A stretch of 22,712 nucleotides of DNA from Deltaproteobacteria bacterium (lineage in GTDB: Bacteria > Desulfobacterota > Binatia > DP-6): contig VBLD01000116.1 of the NCBI GenBank assembly GCA_005879205.1, forward strand, positions 1 to 22,712, given 5' to 3'. Under the pieces are notes generated by a model. It was not told the origin of the DNA. It saw nothing but the letters and a program-made list of their open reading frames with translations, and did no database searches. Positions within the stretch are counted from its first letter, which is position 1, and each line of letters begins with the position of its first letter. This document shows, in pieces, positions 14,502 to 21,634 of the stretch. A program made the position numbers and the translations under genes.

Positions 14502-15908
14502 ATGTCGATCCGCCACCAGGCGCTCACCATGTCGTTCGTCGCGCTGCTGCTCGGCGCCGGGATGTCCACCCCCTCGATCGCGCCGGCCCACGGCCACGCG
14601 ACGGCCGGGGCGAAGGCCGGCCGCAAGGCGCGCCAGGCGCGCAAGCGACTCATGCGCGCCATCCGCCGCAAGGGCCTGGCCTCGCTGCGGGCCGTCTCCG
14701 GCGCGCTCGCGAGCAACGGCACGACGCAGGCGGCGGACGTCGTCGGCACGCCGCCCACGCTGGTGGACGTCGCGAACGGCGACCCGAGCCAGATCTTCTG
14801 GCGCCCCGGCGTCGTGGCGGCGATCGGCGGCGGCACGGCGACGCCCGGGCAGTGCGCGGAGTTCTGGGCCGGTCAGAGCGACGGCGTGTCCGCGGGCCTC
14901 GGCGCGTGCCGCATGGCCGAGGACCTCGCGCAGTCGTTCGGTCGGATCGTCCAGAGCGAGAACTCGCTCTGCTACATGCGCAACGTCCCGACGCCTGCCA
15001 ACGTCGCCTCGGGGGGGCTGCAGGTGCTCTCCGGCAATCCGCCGGGCGGCGACCTCACGCGCCTCTTCAGCGTCCCCGCCGGAACCGACCGGATCGTCGA
15101 GGTGCGGGTGACGGGGCAGGAGAAGGACGAGCGGGTCATGCTCCGGGTGGCGAACGCTGCCGCGAACCGGGCCGCCGGGAATCTCTACCGGGTCGACCTC
15201 TGGTTCTGCTCCACCACGCCGGGCACGAGTCCGAACGGTGTCGAGCACCTGACGCTCGACACGAGCGGCCACCTCACGGCGGTCGAGGGCCACGCCGAAG
15301 ACGGCGAGACCGGCCTCGAGACCGTGAGCGGCTGGGTGGTGGGCGACGGCCCGGGCGCAGCCTGGGACACGACGCGCGCGCGGACGGCCGATGTCCTCTA
15401 CGGCCAGCCGGACGGCGCCTTCAAGTCGTCCGTGCAGGTGGCCGGCGACGTGATCTCCACCCGCTCGTGGGGGAACTCCGGCGGCGACTGGCGCGGCTTC
15501 ACGATGACCCGCTTCTCCGGAGCGGGCCCCGCCGAGACGCGCTTCCTCTCGGGGGCGTTCGCGGAAGGGAACGGCTCCCAGACCAGCACGGGGACCGCGG
15601 AGTACCGCGCCCCGATCTACGTCGCCGCTCCCGGGTCGGACCTGGTCAGCCAGGTGGCGGCCGTCGACCTCACGACCGATCCCTTCTTCGTCACCCCGCC
15701 GTCCGCTCCGACGGTCGACACCACCGGCTACGCGTGTGACACGTCCGCCGACGTGGTGCTCGCCATGAACTTCGCGAACCCCGCCATCGCCGCCATCCGC
15801 GTCGAGTGCGAGGGGCCGCGCCTCGACAACATCCAGTTGTGCCAGAGCAATCCGACCATCCAGACGGCGGAGCAGAACTACCTCTCGTCCTGCGGCGGGC
15901 CGCACTGA
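14502..15908 (+). CDS. Large secreted cysteine-containing protein of unknown function
   Basis: A 468-residue protein if read from the ATG at 14502. An in-frame ATG at 14472 would add ten residues; neither has a strong ribosome-binding site. A signal-peptide-like N-terminus (hydrophobic about 8-22, then small residues) is followed by a basic Lys/Arg-rich stretch (about 35-60, RKARQARKRLMRAIRRKG). The rest is a Gly/Ala/Thr/Ser-rich, probably beta-structured exported region with eight well-spaced cysteines (GQCAEF, GACRM, SLCYM, WFCST, YACDT, VECEG, QLCQS, SSCGG), consistent with several disulfides. I recognise no catalytic motif or named family. A lipoprotein gene follows 58 bp downstream and an SGNH hydrolase gene is divergent upstream, so the cluster may concern the cell surface. 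Confidence 0.75.
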   Translation: MSIRHQALTMSFVALLLGAGMSTPSIAPAHGHATAGAKAGRKARQARKRLMRAIRRKGLASLRAVSGALASNGTTQAADVVGTPPTLVDVANGDPSQIFWRPGVVAAIGGGTATPGQCAEFWAGQSDGVSAGLGACRMAEDLAQSFGRIVQSENSLCYMRNVPTPANVASGGLQVLSGNPPGGDLTRLFSVPAGTDRIVEVRVTGQEKDERVMLRVANAAANRAAGNLYRVDLWFCSTTPGTSPNGVEHLTLDTSGHLTAVEGHAEDGETGLETVSGWVVGDGPGAAWDTTRARTADVLYGQPDGAFKSSVQVAGDVISTRSWGNSGGDWRGFTMTRFSGAGPAETRFLSGAFAEGNGSQTSTGTAEYRAPIYVAAPGSDLVSQVAAVDLTTDPFFVTPPSAPTVDTTGYACDTSADVVLAMNFANPAIAAIRVECEGPRLDNIQLCQSNPTIQTAEQNYLSSCGGPH

Positions 15909-15966
15909 TCGCGACGCCGACGGTGCGCTCTCAAGCTTTCGGCGTGTCCGGCCGATACTCGTACCG

Positions 15967-16431
15967 ATGAGCTCCGGGTTCGCGCGGGTCGTGCTCGCGC
16001 TGGCGGCACTGACCGCGGGATGCTCCACCGTCAGGCTGTACGACGGACCGGAGCTTCCCGCCGAACGGGCGGCGTTCGTGTTGCTCGGCGGGAAGTGGAG
16101 CCTCACGCACGCCACCGGGACCCAGCTCCTCTGGGTGGACGGGCACGAGATCGATTCCCCGATCTATCGCGCCGCCGTGGCCCCCGGGTGCCACCGGATC
16201 GACTACCAGCTCTGTCCGAGATGCTATGCGGTCGGGCGCCAGCGCGAGCGAGGCTACGTCCTGGCGGCGGGACGCTCGTACCAGATGCGCTGCGACCACC
16301 TGCGGACCTGCTCCAAGCCGACGGCATCGAACACGGTGGCGTTCGACGTGAACTACGATGCGTTGAACCGTCACTGCTGCAGCTTCGTCGACGCCGATAC
16401 CGGGGTCGCGCCGCGACCGTGCGGCAAGTGA
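15967..16431 (+). CDS. Putative lipoprotein, unknown function
   Basis: A 154-residue protein with a type II signal: basic-poor N-terminus, hydrophobic core (VVLALAALTAG) and the lipobox LTAGC with the lipidated cysteine at 19. The mature part has further cysteines (CHRID, LCPRC, RCDHLRTC, HCCSF, PRPC), likely disulfide-bonded in the periplasm. It shows alternating hydrophobic/polar strands, e.g. AFVLLGGKWSLTH and YRAAVAPGCHRI, suggesting a small beta-domain. No named family is recognised. The upstream gene ends 58 bp away on the same strand; a -10-like GATACT (15954-15959) lies 7 nt before the ATG and no ribosome-binding site is visible, so a leaderless start is possible. Confidence 0.8.
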   Translation: MSSGFARVVLALAALTAGCSTVRLYDGPELPAERAAFVLLGGKWSLTHATGTQLLWVDGHEIDSPIYRAAVAPGCHRIDYQLCPRCYAVGRQRERGYVLAAGRSYQMRCDHLRTCSKPTASNTVAFDVNYDALNRHCCSFVDADTGVAPRPCGK

Positions 16432-16527
16432 CGACGGGGCGTAGTCCTCTCCGCTGATCAGGCGCGGCCCCGCACCCGCGATCGCTGCGACGTCCGGCAC
16501 GGGGGCGCGCGCGAGTCTCGAGCCCGG

Positions 16528-16533
16528 TACCCT
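16528..16533 (+). promoter_or_regulatory. TANNNT -10-like box 8 nt before the kinase-fusion start
   Basis: TACCCT (16528-16533) fits the TAnnnT pattern and ends 8 nt before the ATG at 16542, with no ribosome-binding site between. No matching -35 is visible at 17 nt. Treat as suggestive only. Confidence 0.2.
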
Positions 16534-16541
16534 CGGGTGGT

Positions 16542-17636
16542 ATGGAACTCGTCATCCTGATCGGGTTCCCCGGCGCCGGGAAGACGAGCTTCTATCGCGC
16601 CCGGTTCGCGTCGACGCACGTCCACGTCAGCAAGGACCTCATGCGCAACCGACGCGACCGGCAGAAGTACCAGATGGCTCTCGTCGACGAAGCGCTTGCC
16701 GCCGGCCGGTCGGTCGTGGTGGACAACGTGAACGCGACGGCCGCCGACCGGACGGCGCTCATCGAGGCAGGTCGGCGCCGGGGCGCGACGATCGTCGGCT
16801 ACGTCCTCCCGACCAGCGTCGCCGAGTGCGCGCGCCGGAATCGTGCCCGCACTGGTCGGGAGCGGGTGCCCGAGGTCGCCATTCGTGCGGCCGCGAAGCG
16901 CTTCGAGCGCCCGGCGCGAGCCGAAGGGTTCGATCGCCTCGAGCAGGTTCGCGTGGACGCCGGACGGTTCGAGGTGTTGCCGTACGAGCCCGTCCACCGC
17001 ATCTTCCTCCTCTCGCCCGCGTCGACGGGAGGCGAGCGCGCCGCGCTGCTGCTCGACGATGGTTCGACCTTCCCGCTGGCGGTGAAGCTGCGCTCCAAGC
17101 CGGGCCTGCCCCTCGGCGAGGTGTTCAGCTTTCTCAGCTCGCTCTACTTCCGGGGGAAGCTCGCCTACGCGCGCGCCTTCGGGCGTCCTCCGCCCGGACT
17201 GTGCGGTGCGTTCGTGATCACACCGGGTGAAGGGCTGCGCGACCCCGCCGAACCCGTGACGATCGATCGGCTGCGCCGGTACGCCGAGGTACGGGTGAAG
17301 TCCAGCGAGCCGCGCTACCTGGCGCCACTCCTCCGGGACGCGAAGGCGCTCGACCGCCTCGCCGGCGAGGATTCGGGCATCGTGCTCCTCGGCAGCGTGG
17401 CCAGCTCGCGCTACGCCGAGCCGTTGCTCGCCGTGTTCGGGAACCGACTGCTCTTCCCACCGGCCTTCGTCGGGCGCGGCGACATGAGTCGCGGCGGCCT
17501 TCTCCTCCGCTGCGTGGACGACCACCGGGAGCTCGAGTACGCGCCGGTCTCCGGTGCAGAGCGCCACGGTCCGCGGCCACCGCGGCTCTCGAAGCGGGCT
17601 CGGCGAGCTACGCCGCCCCGAGCAGCCAGACCATGA
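16542..17636 (+). CDS. P-loop kinase (AAA_33/PNK-like) fused to a conserved C-terminal domain of unknown function
   Basis: A 364-residue protein. The N-terminal domain (about 1-148) is a P-loop NTPase of the AAA_33/polynucleotide-kinase-like type: Walker A GFPGAGKT (8-15), VSKDLMRN at 29-36, then VVVDNVNAT (58-66), matching the DNTN motif that contacts the phosphate acceptor in such kinases. An Arg-rich lid (ARRNRARTGRERVPE) follows near 97-111. The C-terminal domain (about 152-348) starts RIFLLSPASTGGERAALL and carries LGEVFSFLSSLYFRGKLAYARAF, ITPGEGL, and near the end FVGRGDMSRGGLLLR. As far as I recall this domain is found alone in other bacteria and has no assigned function. The fusion therefore puts a kinase on it. 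The tail is Arg/Pro-rich. The 3' end overlaps argF by 29 bp in convergent orientation. Confidence 0.78.
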   Translation: MELVILIGFPGAGKTSFYRARFASTHVHVSKDLMRNRRDRQKYQMALVDEALAAGRSVVVDNVNATAADRTALIEAGRRRGATIVGYVLPTSVAECARRNRARTGRERVPEVAIRAAAKRFERPARAEGFDRLEQVRVDAGRFEVLPYEPVHRIFLLSPASTGGERAALLLDDGSTFPLAVKLRSKPGLPLGEVFSFLSSLYFRGKLAYARAFGRPPPGLCGAFVITPGEGLRDPAEPVTIDRLRRYAEVRVKSSEPRYLAPLLRDAKALDRLAGEDSGIVLLGSVASSRYAEPLLAVFGNRLLFPPAFVGRGDMSRGGLLLRCVDDHRELEYAPVSGAERHGPRPPRLSKRARRATPPRAARP

Positions 17637-18513
17637 TCGCCTTCTGCACGTGCAGGCGATTCTCCGCCTGGTCGAAGACGACGGAGCGCGGGCCGTCGAT
17701 CACCTCGTCGGTGATCTCCTCGCCGCGGTGGGCGGGGAGGCAGTGCATCACGAGCACGTCGGGCTTGGCACGTTGCACCAGCGGCGCGTTCACCTGGTAG
17801 GGGCGGAAGGCCTGGCGGCGCGCGGTGGCCTCGGTCTCCTGGCCCATGCTCGTCCACACGTCGGTGTAGAGGACGTCGGCGTCGCGCGCCGCCGCCTCGG
17901 CGTCGTGGGTCACCGAGACGCGCGGGCCCGCCTGGGCGGTGATGGCGGGGTCGGGCTCGTAGCCGGGCGGACAGGCGAGCACGAAGTCGAAGCCGAGCCG
18001 TGCCGCGGCGTCCATCCAGGAGTGGACGACGTTGTTGCCGTCGCCGATGAAGGCGACGCGGAGACCCGCGAGCTTGCCCCGGTGCTCGAGGAGCGTGAAG
18101 CAGTCGGAGAGGACCTGGCACGGGTGGTGGAGATCCGAGAGGCCGTTGATCACCGGCACGCGCGCCCCGGCGGCGAGGTCGGCGACGCTTCGGTGAAGGA
18201 ACGTCCGCGCCATCACGAGATCCACCCAGCGCTCCAGGTTGCGCGCGATGTCGCCGGCGGATTCGCGCTCCCCGAGCCGGATGTCGCCGGGCGCCAGATG
18301 GATCGCCGCGCCGCCGAGCTGCACCATGCCGACCTCGAAGGTGACGCGCGTGCGGAGGCTCGGCTTCTCGAAGATCATGGCGAGCGTCCGGCCGGCGAGC
18401 AGCGGATGCGGCCGCCGGGCGCGCAGGTCACCCTTCAGCCGGCGGGCGACGGTGAGGATCGTGTCGAGCTCGCCCGCCGTGAGGTCGCCCACGCGGAGCA
18501 GGTCCCGTTTCAT
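17608..18513 (-). CDS. argF: Ornithine carbamoyltransferase
   Basis: A 301-residue enzyme forming citrulline from ornithine and carbamoyl phosphate in arginine synthesis. The carbamoyl-phosphate motif SLRTR is at 52-56 (many enzymes have STRTR), the HPCQ motif at 130-133, and the ornithine-binding HCLPAHRGEE starts at 257; DVWTSMGQE is also typical. The length is normal for the family. The ATG at 18513 overlaps the argD stop (ATGA), so translation is coupled. It is the last gene of the run; its 3' end overlaps the convergent kinase fusion by 29 bp. Confidence 0.95.
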   Translation of the reverse strand: MKRDLLRVGDLTAGELDTILTVARRLKGDLRARRPHPLLAGRTLAMIFEKPSLRTRVTFEVGMVQLGGAAIHLAPGDIRLGERESAGDIARNLERWVDLVMARTFLHRSVADLAAGARVPVINGLSDLHHPCQVLSDCFTLLEHRGKLAGLRVAFIGDGNNVVHSWMDAAARLGFDFVLACPPGYEPDPAITAQAGPRVSVTHDAEAAARDADVLYTDVWTSMGQETEATARRQAFRPYQVNAPLVQRAKPDVLVMHCLPAHRGEEITDEVIDGPRSVVFDQAENRLHVQKAIMVWLLGAA

Positions 18514-19691
18514 GTAGCGAGCGCCCGCTCGAGGATGGCGCAGCCCTCGTCGACCTGCTCGCGGGTGATGATGAGCGGGGGCACGAAGCGCAGCACCCGC
18601 TCGGCGCAGCAGTTGATGAGCAGCCCGTCGCGCAGGCAGCGCTCGACGACGGGCGCGCCCCGCTCCGTGAGCTCGGCGCCGAGCATCAGGCCGAGGCCGC
18701 GGACCGCGGAGATGACGGAATGGCGCGCCGCGAGGGCCCGGAGTCGCTCGGCAAAATAGGCGCCCACCTCGCGCACGTGGGCGAGGAGCTCGGGTCGCGC
18801 CAGCTCGCCGAGCGCGGCGATCGCTGCCACGGACGCGACCGGATTCCCTCCGAACGTCGTCCCGTGCGCGCCGACCGTCAGGACGGCGGCGACGCGGCTG
18901 CTGGTGCACATGGCGCCGATCGGCAGCCCGCCCCCGAGCGCCTTGGCGAGCGTCATGACGTCGGGCGTCACGCCGGCGTGCTCGTAGGCGAAGAGCCGGC
19001 CGGTGCGGCCCATCCCGCACTGCACCTCGTCGACGATGAGGAGGAGGCCGTGCCGGTCCGCAAGCTCGCGGAGGCGCGGCAGGTAGTCGGGTCGGGGCAC
19101 GTTCACCCCGCCCTCGCCCTGGATCGGCTCGACCAGGATCGCCGCGGTCTCGTCGCGCACCGCGGCGGCCATCGCCGCCGGGTCGTCGTAGGCGACGAGG
19201 CGGACGCCGGGCAGGAGCGGCTGGAAGCCCTGATGGTACTTCTCCTGTCCGGTCGCGGTGAGGGTGGCGAACGTGCGGCCGTGAAACGACCCGGTGGTGG
19301 CGAGGATCTCGTAGCGGCCGCCGTGCTCGCTCCCCCAGCGCCGGGCGAGCTTCATCGCCGCCTCGTTCGCCTCGGCGCCGCTGTTGCAGAGGAAGACGCG
19401 CTCGGCGAAGGAGTGGCGGCAGAGGAGCGCGGCGAGGTCCGCCGCCGGCGCCGTGTAGTAGACGTTGGAGGCGTGGAGCAGCTCGGCCGCCTGGGTCCGC
19501 ACCGCCTCGACGACGGCCGGGTGGCAGTGGCCGAGGTTGTTGACCGCGAGGCCGGCGAAGAAGTCGAGGTAACGGGCGCCGTCGGCGTCCCACAGCTCGG
19601 CGCCGCGGCCGCGCACGAAGGCGACCGGCTGGCGGGCATAGACGCCGATCTCGTGCGCGGCGCTCGCGGCGAGGATCTCCGCGTTGGTCAT
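18510..19691 (-). CDS. argD: Acetylornithine aminotransferase
   Basis: A 393-residue class III PLP aminotransferase that makes N-acetylornithine from N-acetylglutamate semialdehyde and glutamate. Landmarks are GLAVNNLGHCHP near 47-58, NSGAEANEAA near 103-112, SFHGRT near 135-140, the PLP-contacting D221 in IVDEVQCGMGRTG and the Schiff-base lysine K250 in TLAKALGGG. Length and motifs are standard, and the enzyme may also act on succinyl-diaminopimelate, as known for the family. The ATG at 19691 is preceded by AAGGA (minus strand, 19701-19697) with 5-nt spacing; this site is the third copy of a 23-bp repeat. The stop overlaps argF by 4 nt. Confidence 0.95.
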   Translation of the reverse strand: MTNAEILAASAAHEIGVYARQPVAFVRGRGAELWDADGARYLDFFAGLAVNNLGHCHPAVVEAVRTQAAELLHASNVYYTAPAADLAALLCRHSFAERVFLCNSGAEANEAAMKLARRWGSEHGGRYEILATTGSFHGRTFATLTATGQEKYHQGFQPLLPGVRLVAYDDPAAMAAAVRDETAAILVEPIQGEGGVNVPRPDYLPRLRELADRHGLLLIVDEVQCGMGRTGRLFAYEHAGVTPDVMTLAKALGGGLPIGAMCTSSRVAAVLTVGAHGTTFGGNPVASVAAIAALGELARPELLAHVREVGAYFAERLRALAARHSVISAVRGLGLMLGAELTERGAPVVERCLRDGLLINCCAERVLRFVPPLIITREQVDEGCAILERALAT

Positions 19692-19758
19692 CGATATCCT
19701 TCGCTCGCGCTTATCGATATCCTTCGCTCGCGCTCATGGATATCCTTCGCTCGCGCTC
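19690..19758 (-). repeat. Three tandem 23-bp repeats carrying RBS and ATGA-like signals between argB and argD
   Basis: Units at 19690-19712, 19713-19735 and 19736-19758 are nearly identical (one or two differences). Read on the minus strand each has AAGGA, 5 nt, then ATGA or a variant (ATAA in the middle unit). The array exactly fills the space from the argB stop to the argD start. It creates two tiny ORFs: 19760-19734 (MSASEGYP), whose start is the argB ATGA overlap, and 19737-19711 (MSASEGYR). The former stops in ATGA overlapping the latter's start. Confidence 0.9.
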
Positions 19759-20632
19759 ATGCGCGCGAGAGGCGCCGGCGTGGCCGGCGGACGGCGGGCA
19801 CGAGCTCCGTGCCGACGCCCCGGCTGGTCAGCACCTCGAGCAGGAGCGCGTGGCGAACGCGGCCGTCGATCACGTGCGCCTGCTTGACGCCGCCGCGCAG
19901 CGCCTCGACGCAGCACTCGACCTTGGGGATCATGCCGCCGGCGATCGTGCCGTCCGCGATCAGGTCGACGGCGGTGTCGGCGGCGAGCGTGTCCAGGAGC
20001 GAGCCGTCGCGCGCGCGCACGCCCTCCACGTCGGTCAGCAGGATCAGCTTCTCGGCGCGCAGCGCCTCGGCGATCTTGCCCGCCACCACGTCGGCGTTGA
20101 TGTTGTAGGTCTGGCCGTCGGCGCCGGCAGCCGTCGGCGCGATCACCGGGACGAAGCCCTGGAGCGCGTCGATCACCCGCGGGTTGACGCCCACCACGTC
20201 GCCGACCAGCCCGAGGTCGTCCGCACCCGGGCGCTTGCGCGCGACCACCAGCTCGCCGTCCTTGCCCGAGAGGCCGACGGCGCGGCCGCCGTGGCGGTTG
20301 AGGAGCGTCACGATCTCCTTGTTGATCTTGCCGACCAGCACCTGCTCGACGACGTCCATGGTGGCGGCGTCGGTGACGCGCATACCGCGCACGAAGCGCG
20401 AGGCGACGCCCTGCGCCTTCAGCGCGGCGTCGATCTGCGGGCCGCCGCCGTGCACGATCACCGGGTGCATGCCGACGTACTTGAGCAGCACCACGTCCTG
20501 CGCGAAGGAGTCCTTCAGCTCCTCGTTCTCCATCGCGTGGCCGCCGTACTTGACGACCATCACCTTGCCCGAGAAGCGCTGAATGTAGGGCAACGCCTCG
20601 AGGAGGACGTCGGCCTTCTCGATCGGGCTCAC
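19757..20632 (-). CDS. argB: Acetylglutamate kinase
   Basis: A 291-residue amino-acid kinase phosphorylating N-acetylglutamate, the second committed step of arginine synthesis. Family marks are VKYGGHAM (27-34, with the phosphate-contacting K28), VHGGGPQI (60-67), GKINKEI (101-107) and YNINADVVAGKIAEAL. The start is GTG at 20632, chosen because it opens just before the conserved N-terminus (SPIEKADVLLEALPYI), although no strong ribosome-binding site is seen. The length is normal. The Arg-rich C-terminus (RRPRRRLSRA) ends in an ATGA into the downstream repeat leader. The kinase is usually feedback-inhibited by arginine; the N-terminal extension typical of arginine-sensitive forms is short here, so sensitivity is uncertain. 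Confidence 0.95.
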   Translation of the reverse strand: MSPIEKADVLLEALPYIQRFSGKVMVVKYGGHAMENEELKDSFAQDVVLLKYVGMHPVIVHGGGPQIDAALKAQGVASRFVRGMRVTDAATMDVVEQVLVGKINKEIVTLLNRHGGRAVGLSGKDGELVVARKRPGADDLGLVGDVVGVNPRVIDALQGFVPVIAPTAAGADGQTYNINADVVAGKIAEALRAEKLILLTDVEGVRARDGSLLDTLAADTAVDLIADGTIAGGMIPKVECCVEALRGGVKQAHVIDGRVRHALLLEVLTSRGVGTELVPAVRRPRRRLSRA

Positions 20633-20675
20633 GCAGGCGTTATGCCTGGCGACGACGGGAGGGACAACCCTCGGA

Positions 20676-21047
20676 TCACGATCGGCGAGACGAGGGTCCG
20701 CCGAGCGGCCCCCAGCGCTGCGTGATCCAGCCGTACACGGGATCCGCGACGGCGAGCGCGCCGGGCAGCCGGAAGGGGAGCGTCCAGAGCCAGCCGCCGG
20801 GCAGCCGGCGCAGCACCTCGCGGCCGGCCGCTGCCCCGCGATACACGGCGCCGCGCTCGTCGACGAGATGGATGCGGCGGACGCACTCGGCGCGCGACAC
20901 GCCGGGAAAGCGCGTCTCGAGGTCGGGCGCCTGGTAGGGCAGCGTGTCGAGGCGGCCGTGCCGGTCGGCGCGCTGGACCCGCGTGACCCAGCGACGGCAG
21001 AAGCCGCAGTTCCCGTCGTAGATCAGCGTCGCGCGCGGCGTGCTCAT
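20676..21047 (-). CDS. Thiol-disulfide oxidoreductase of the DCC/DUF393 family
   Basis: A 123-residue protein starting MSTPRATLIYDGNCGFCRRW; C14 and C17 form the CxxC of the DGxCxxC signature that defines the DCC family, named after the motif. It would be a small thioredoxin-like redox protein. The rest (RIHLVDERGAVYRGAAAG and FRLPGALAVADPVYGWI) matches the family plan. The ATG at 21047 overlaps the stop of the SRPBCC gene (ATGA), so it belongs to that operon. It ends 43 bp before the argB GTG. The electron partner is unknown. Confidence 0.85.
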   Translation of the reverse strand: MSTPRATLIYDGNCGFCRRWVTRVQRADRHGRLDTLPYQAPDLETRFPGVSRAECVRRIHLVDERGAVYRGAAAGREVLRRLPGGWLWTLPFRLPGALAVADPVYGWITQRWGPLGGPSSRRS

Positions 21048-21634
21048 GGCGTCGTCTCGGCCAGGTGCTTCAGCGTCAAGAGCTGCTTCCGCATCATCAC
21101 CAGGTCGCCCCACGGCCACAACCAGCGGGTCGCCCGGCCGAGGGGCCCTGGCGCGTAGCGGGCGAGCATCTTGACGACCAGCCGCGTGCGCGCCTCGCCC
21201 CGCAGGACGACGACGTAGCTCACCGCGAACGTGCCAAAGAGCGCTTCCAGCGGCGGCGCCTGCGTGACCACCGTCAGGTGGCGGTCGGTCTCGAACTCGA
21301 CCAGCACGAAGCCCCCCATCGCGCGCTGGCCGACGGCGAGCTGTTCAAGCCCGGGCGTCAGCTGGCGCGGGCTCTCGCGGCCGAAGTTGTCGATCCAGTC
21401 GTAGCTGTAGGGGGCCGCCCTCAGCTGGCAGAGCCACCGGAAGACGACCGCCGGCGGCGCATCGACGTCGACGGCTCTGAAAAGGGCCTCGTCGGCATCG
21501 CCGAGGTGCCGATCGCACGGAAACGGCGCTTCCCGCTCCTCGCGCGTGGAGCCCCACGTGTAGGCCACGGAGCTGCCGGCGCTCGGCAACGCGGTGGCTC
21601 CGATCGCGGCGAGCAACATCTCAGCCCGTCGCAT
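21044..21634 (-). CDS. SRPBCC (START/Bet v 1-like) family protein, exported or membrane-tethered N-terminus
   Basis: A 196-residue protein from the ATG at 21634, which overlaps the upstream NnrU-like stop by 14 nt; an ATG at 21619, one base after that stop, would give 191 residues. A basic start (MRR) and hydrophobic stretch (about 6-20) suggest a tether. The family signature FRAVDVDAPPAVVFRWLCQLR and APYSYDWIDNF is followed by the beta-strand/helix pattern of the ligand-binding fold, ending in a long basic helix. It may bind a hydrophobic ligand. Family membership is clear; the role is not. The stop overlaps the DCC start (ATGA). Confidence 0.82.
   Translation of the reverse strand: MRRAEMLLAAIGATALPSAGSSVAYTWGSTREEREAPFPCDRHLGDADEALFRAVDVDAPPAVVFRWLCQLRAAPYSYDWIDNFGRESPRQLTPGLEQLAVGQRAMGGFVLVEFETDRHLTVVTQAPPLEALFGTFAVSYVVVLRGEARTRLVVKMLARYAPGPLGRATRWLWPWGDLVMMRKQLLTLKHLAETTP

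Noticed and set aside
19690..19758. CRISPR-like interpretation of the repeat array
   Set aside because: The repeats are directly adjacent with no spacers and lie within an operon gap; no cas genes are present.
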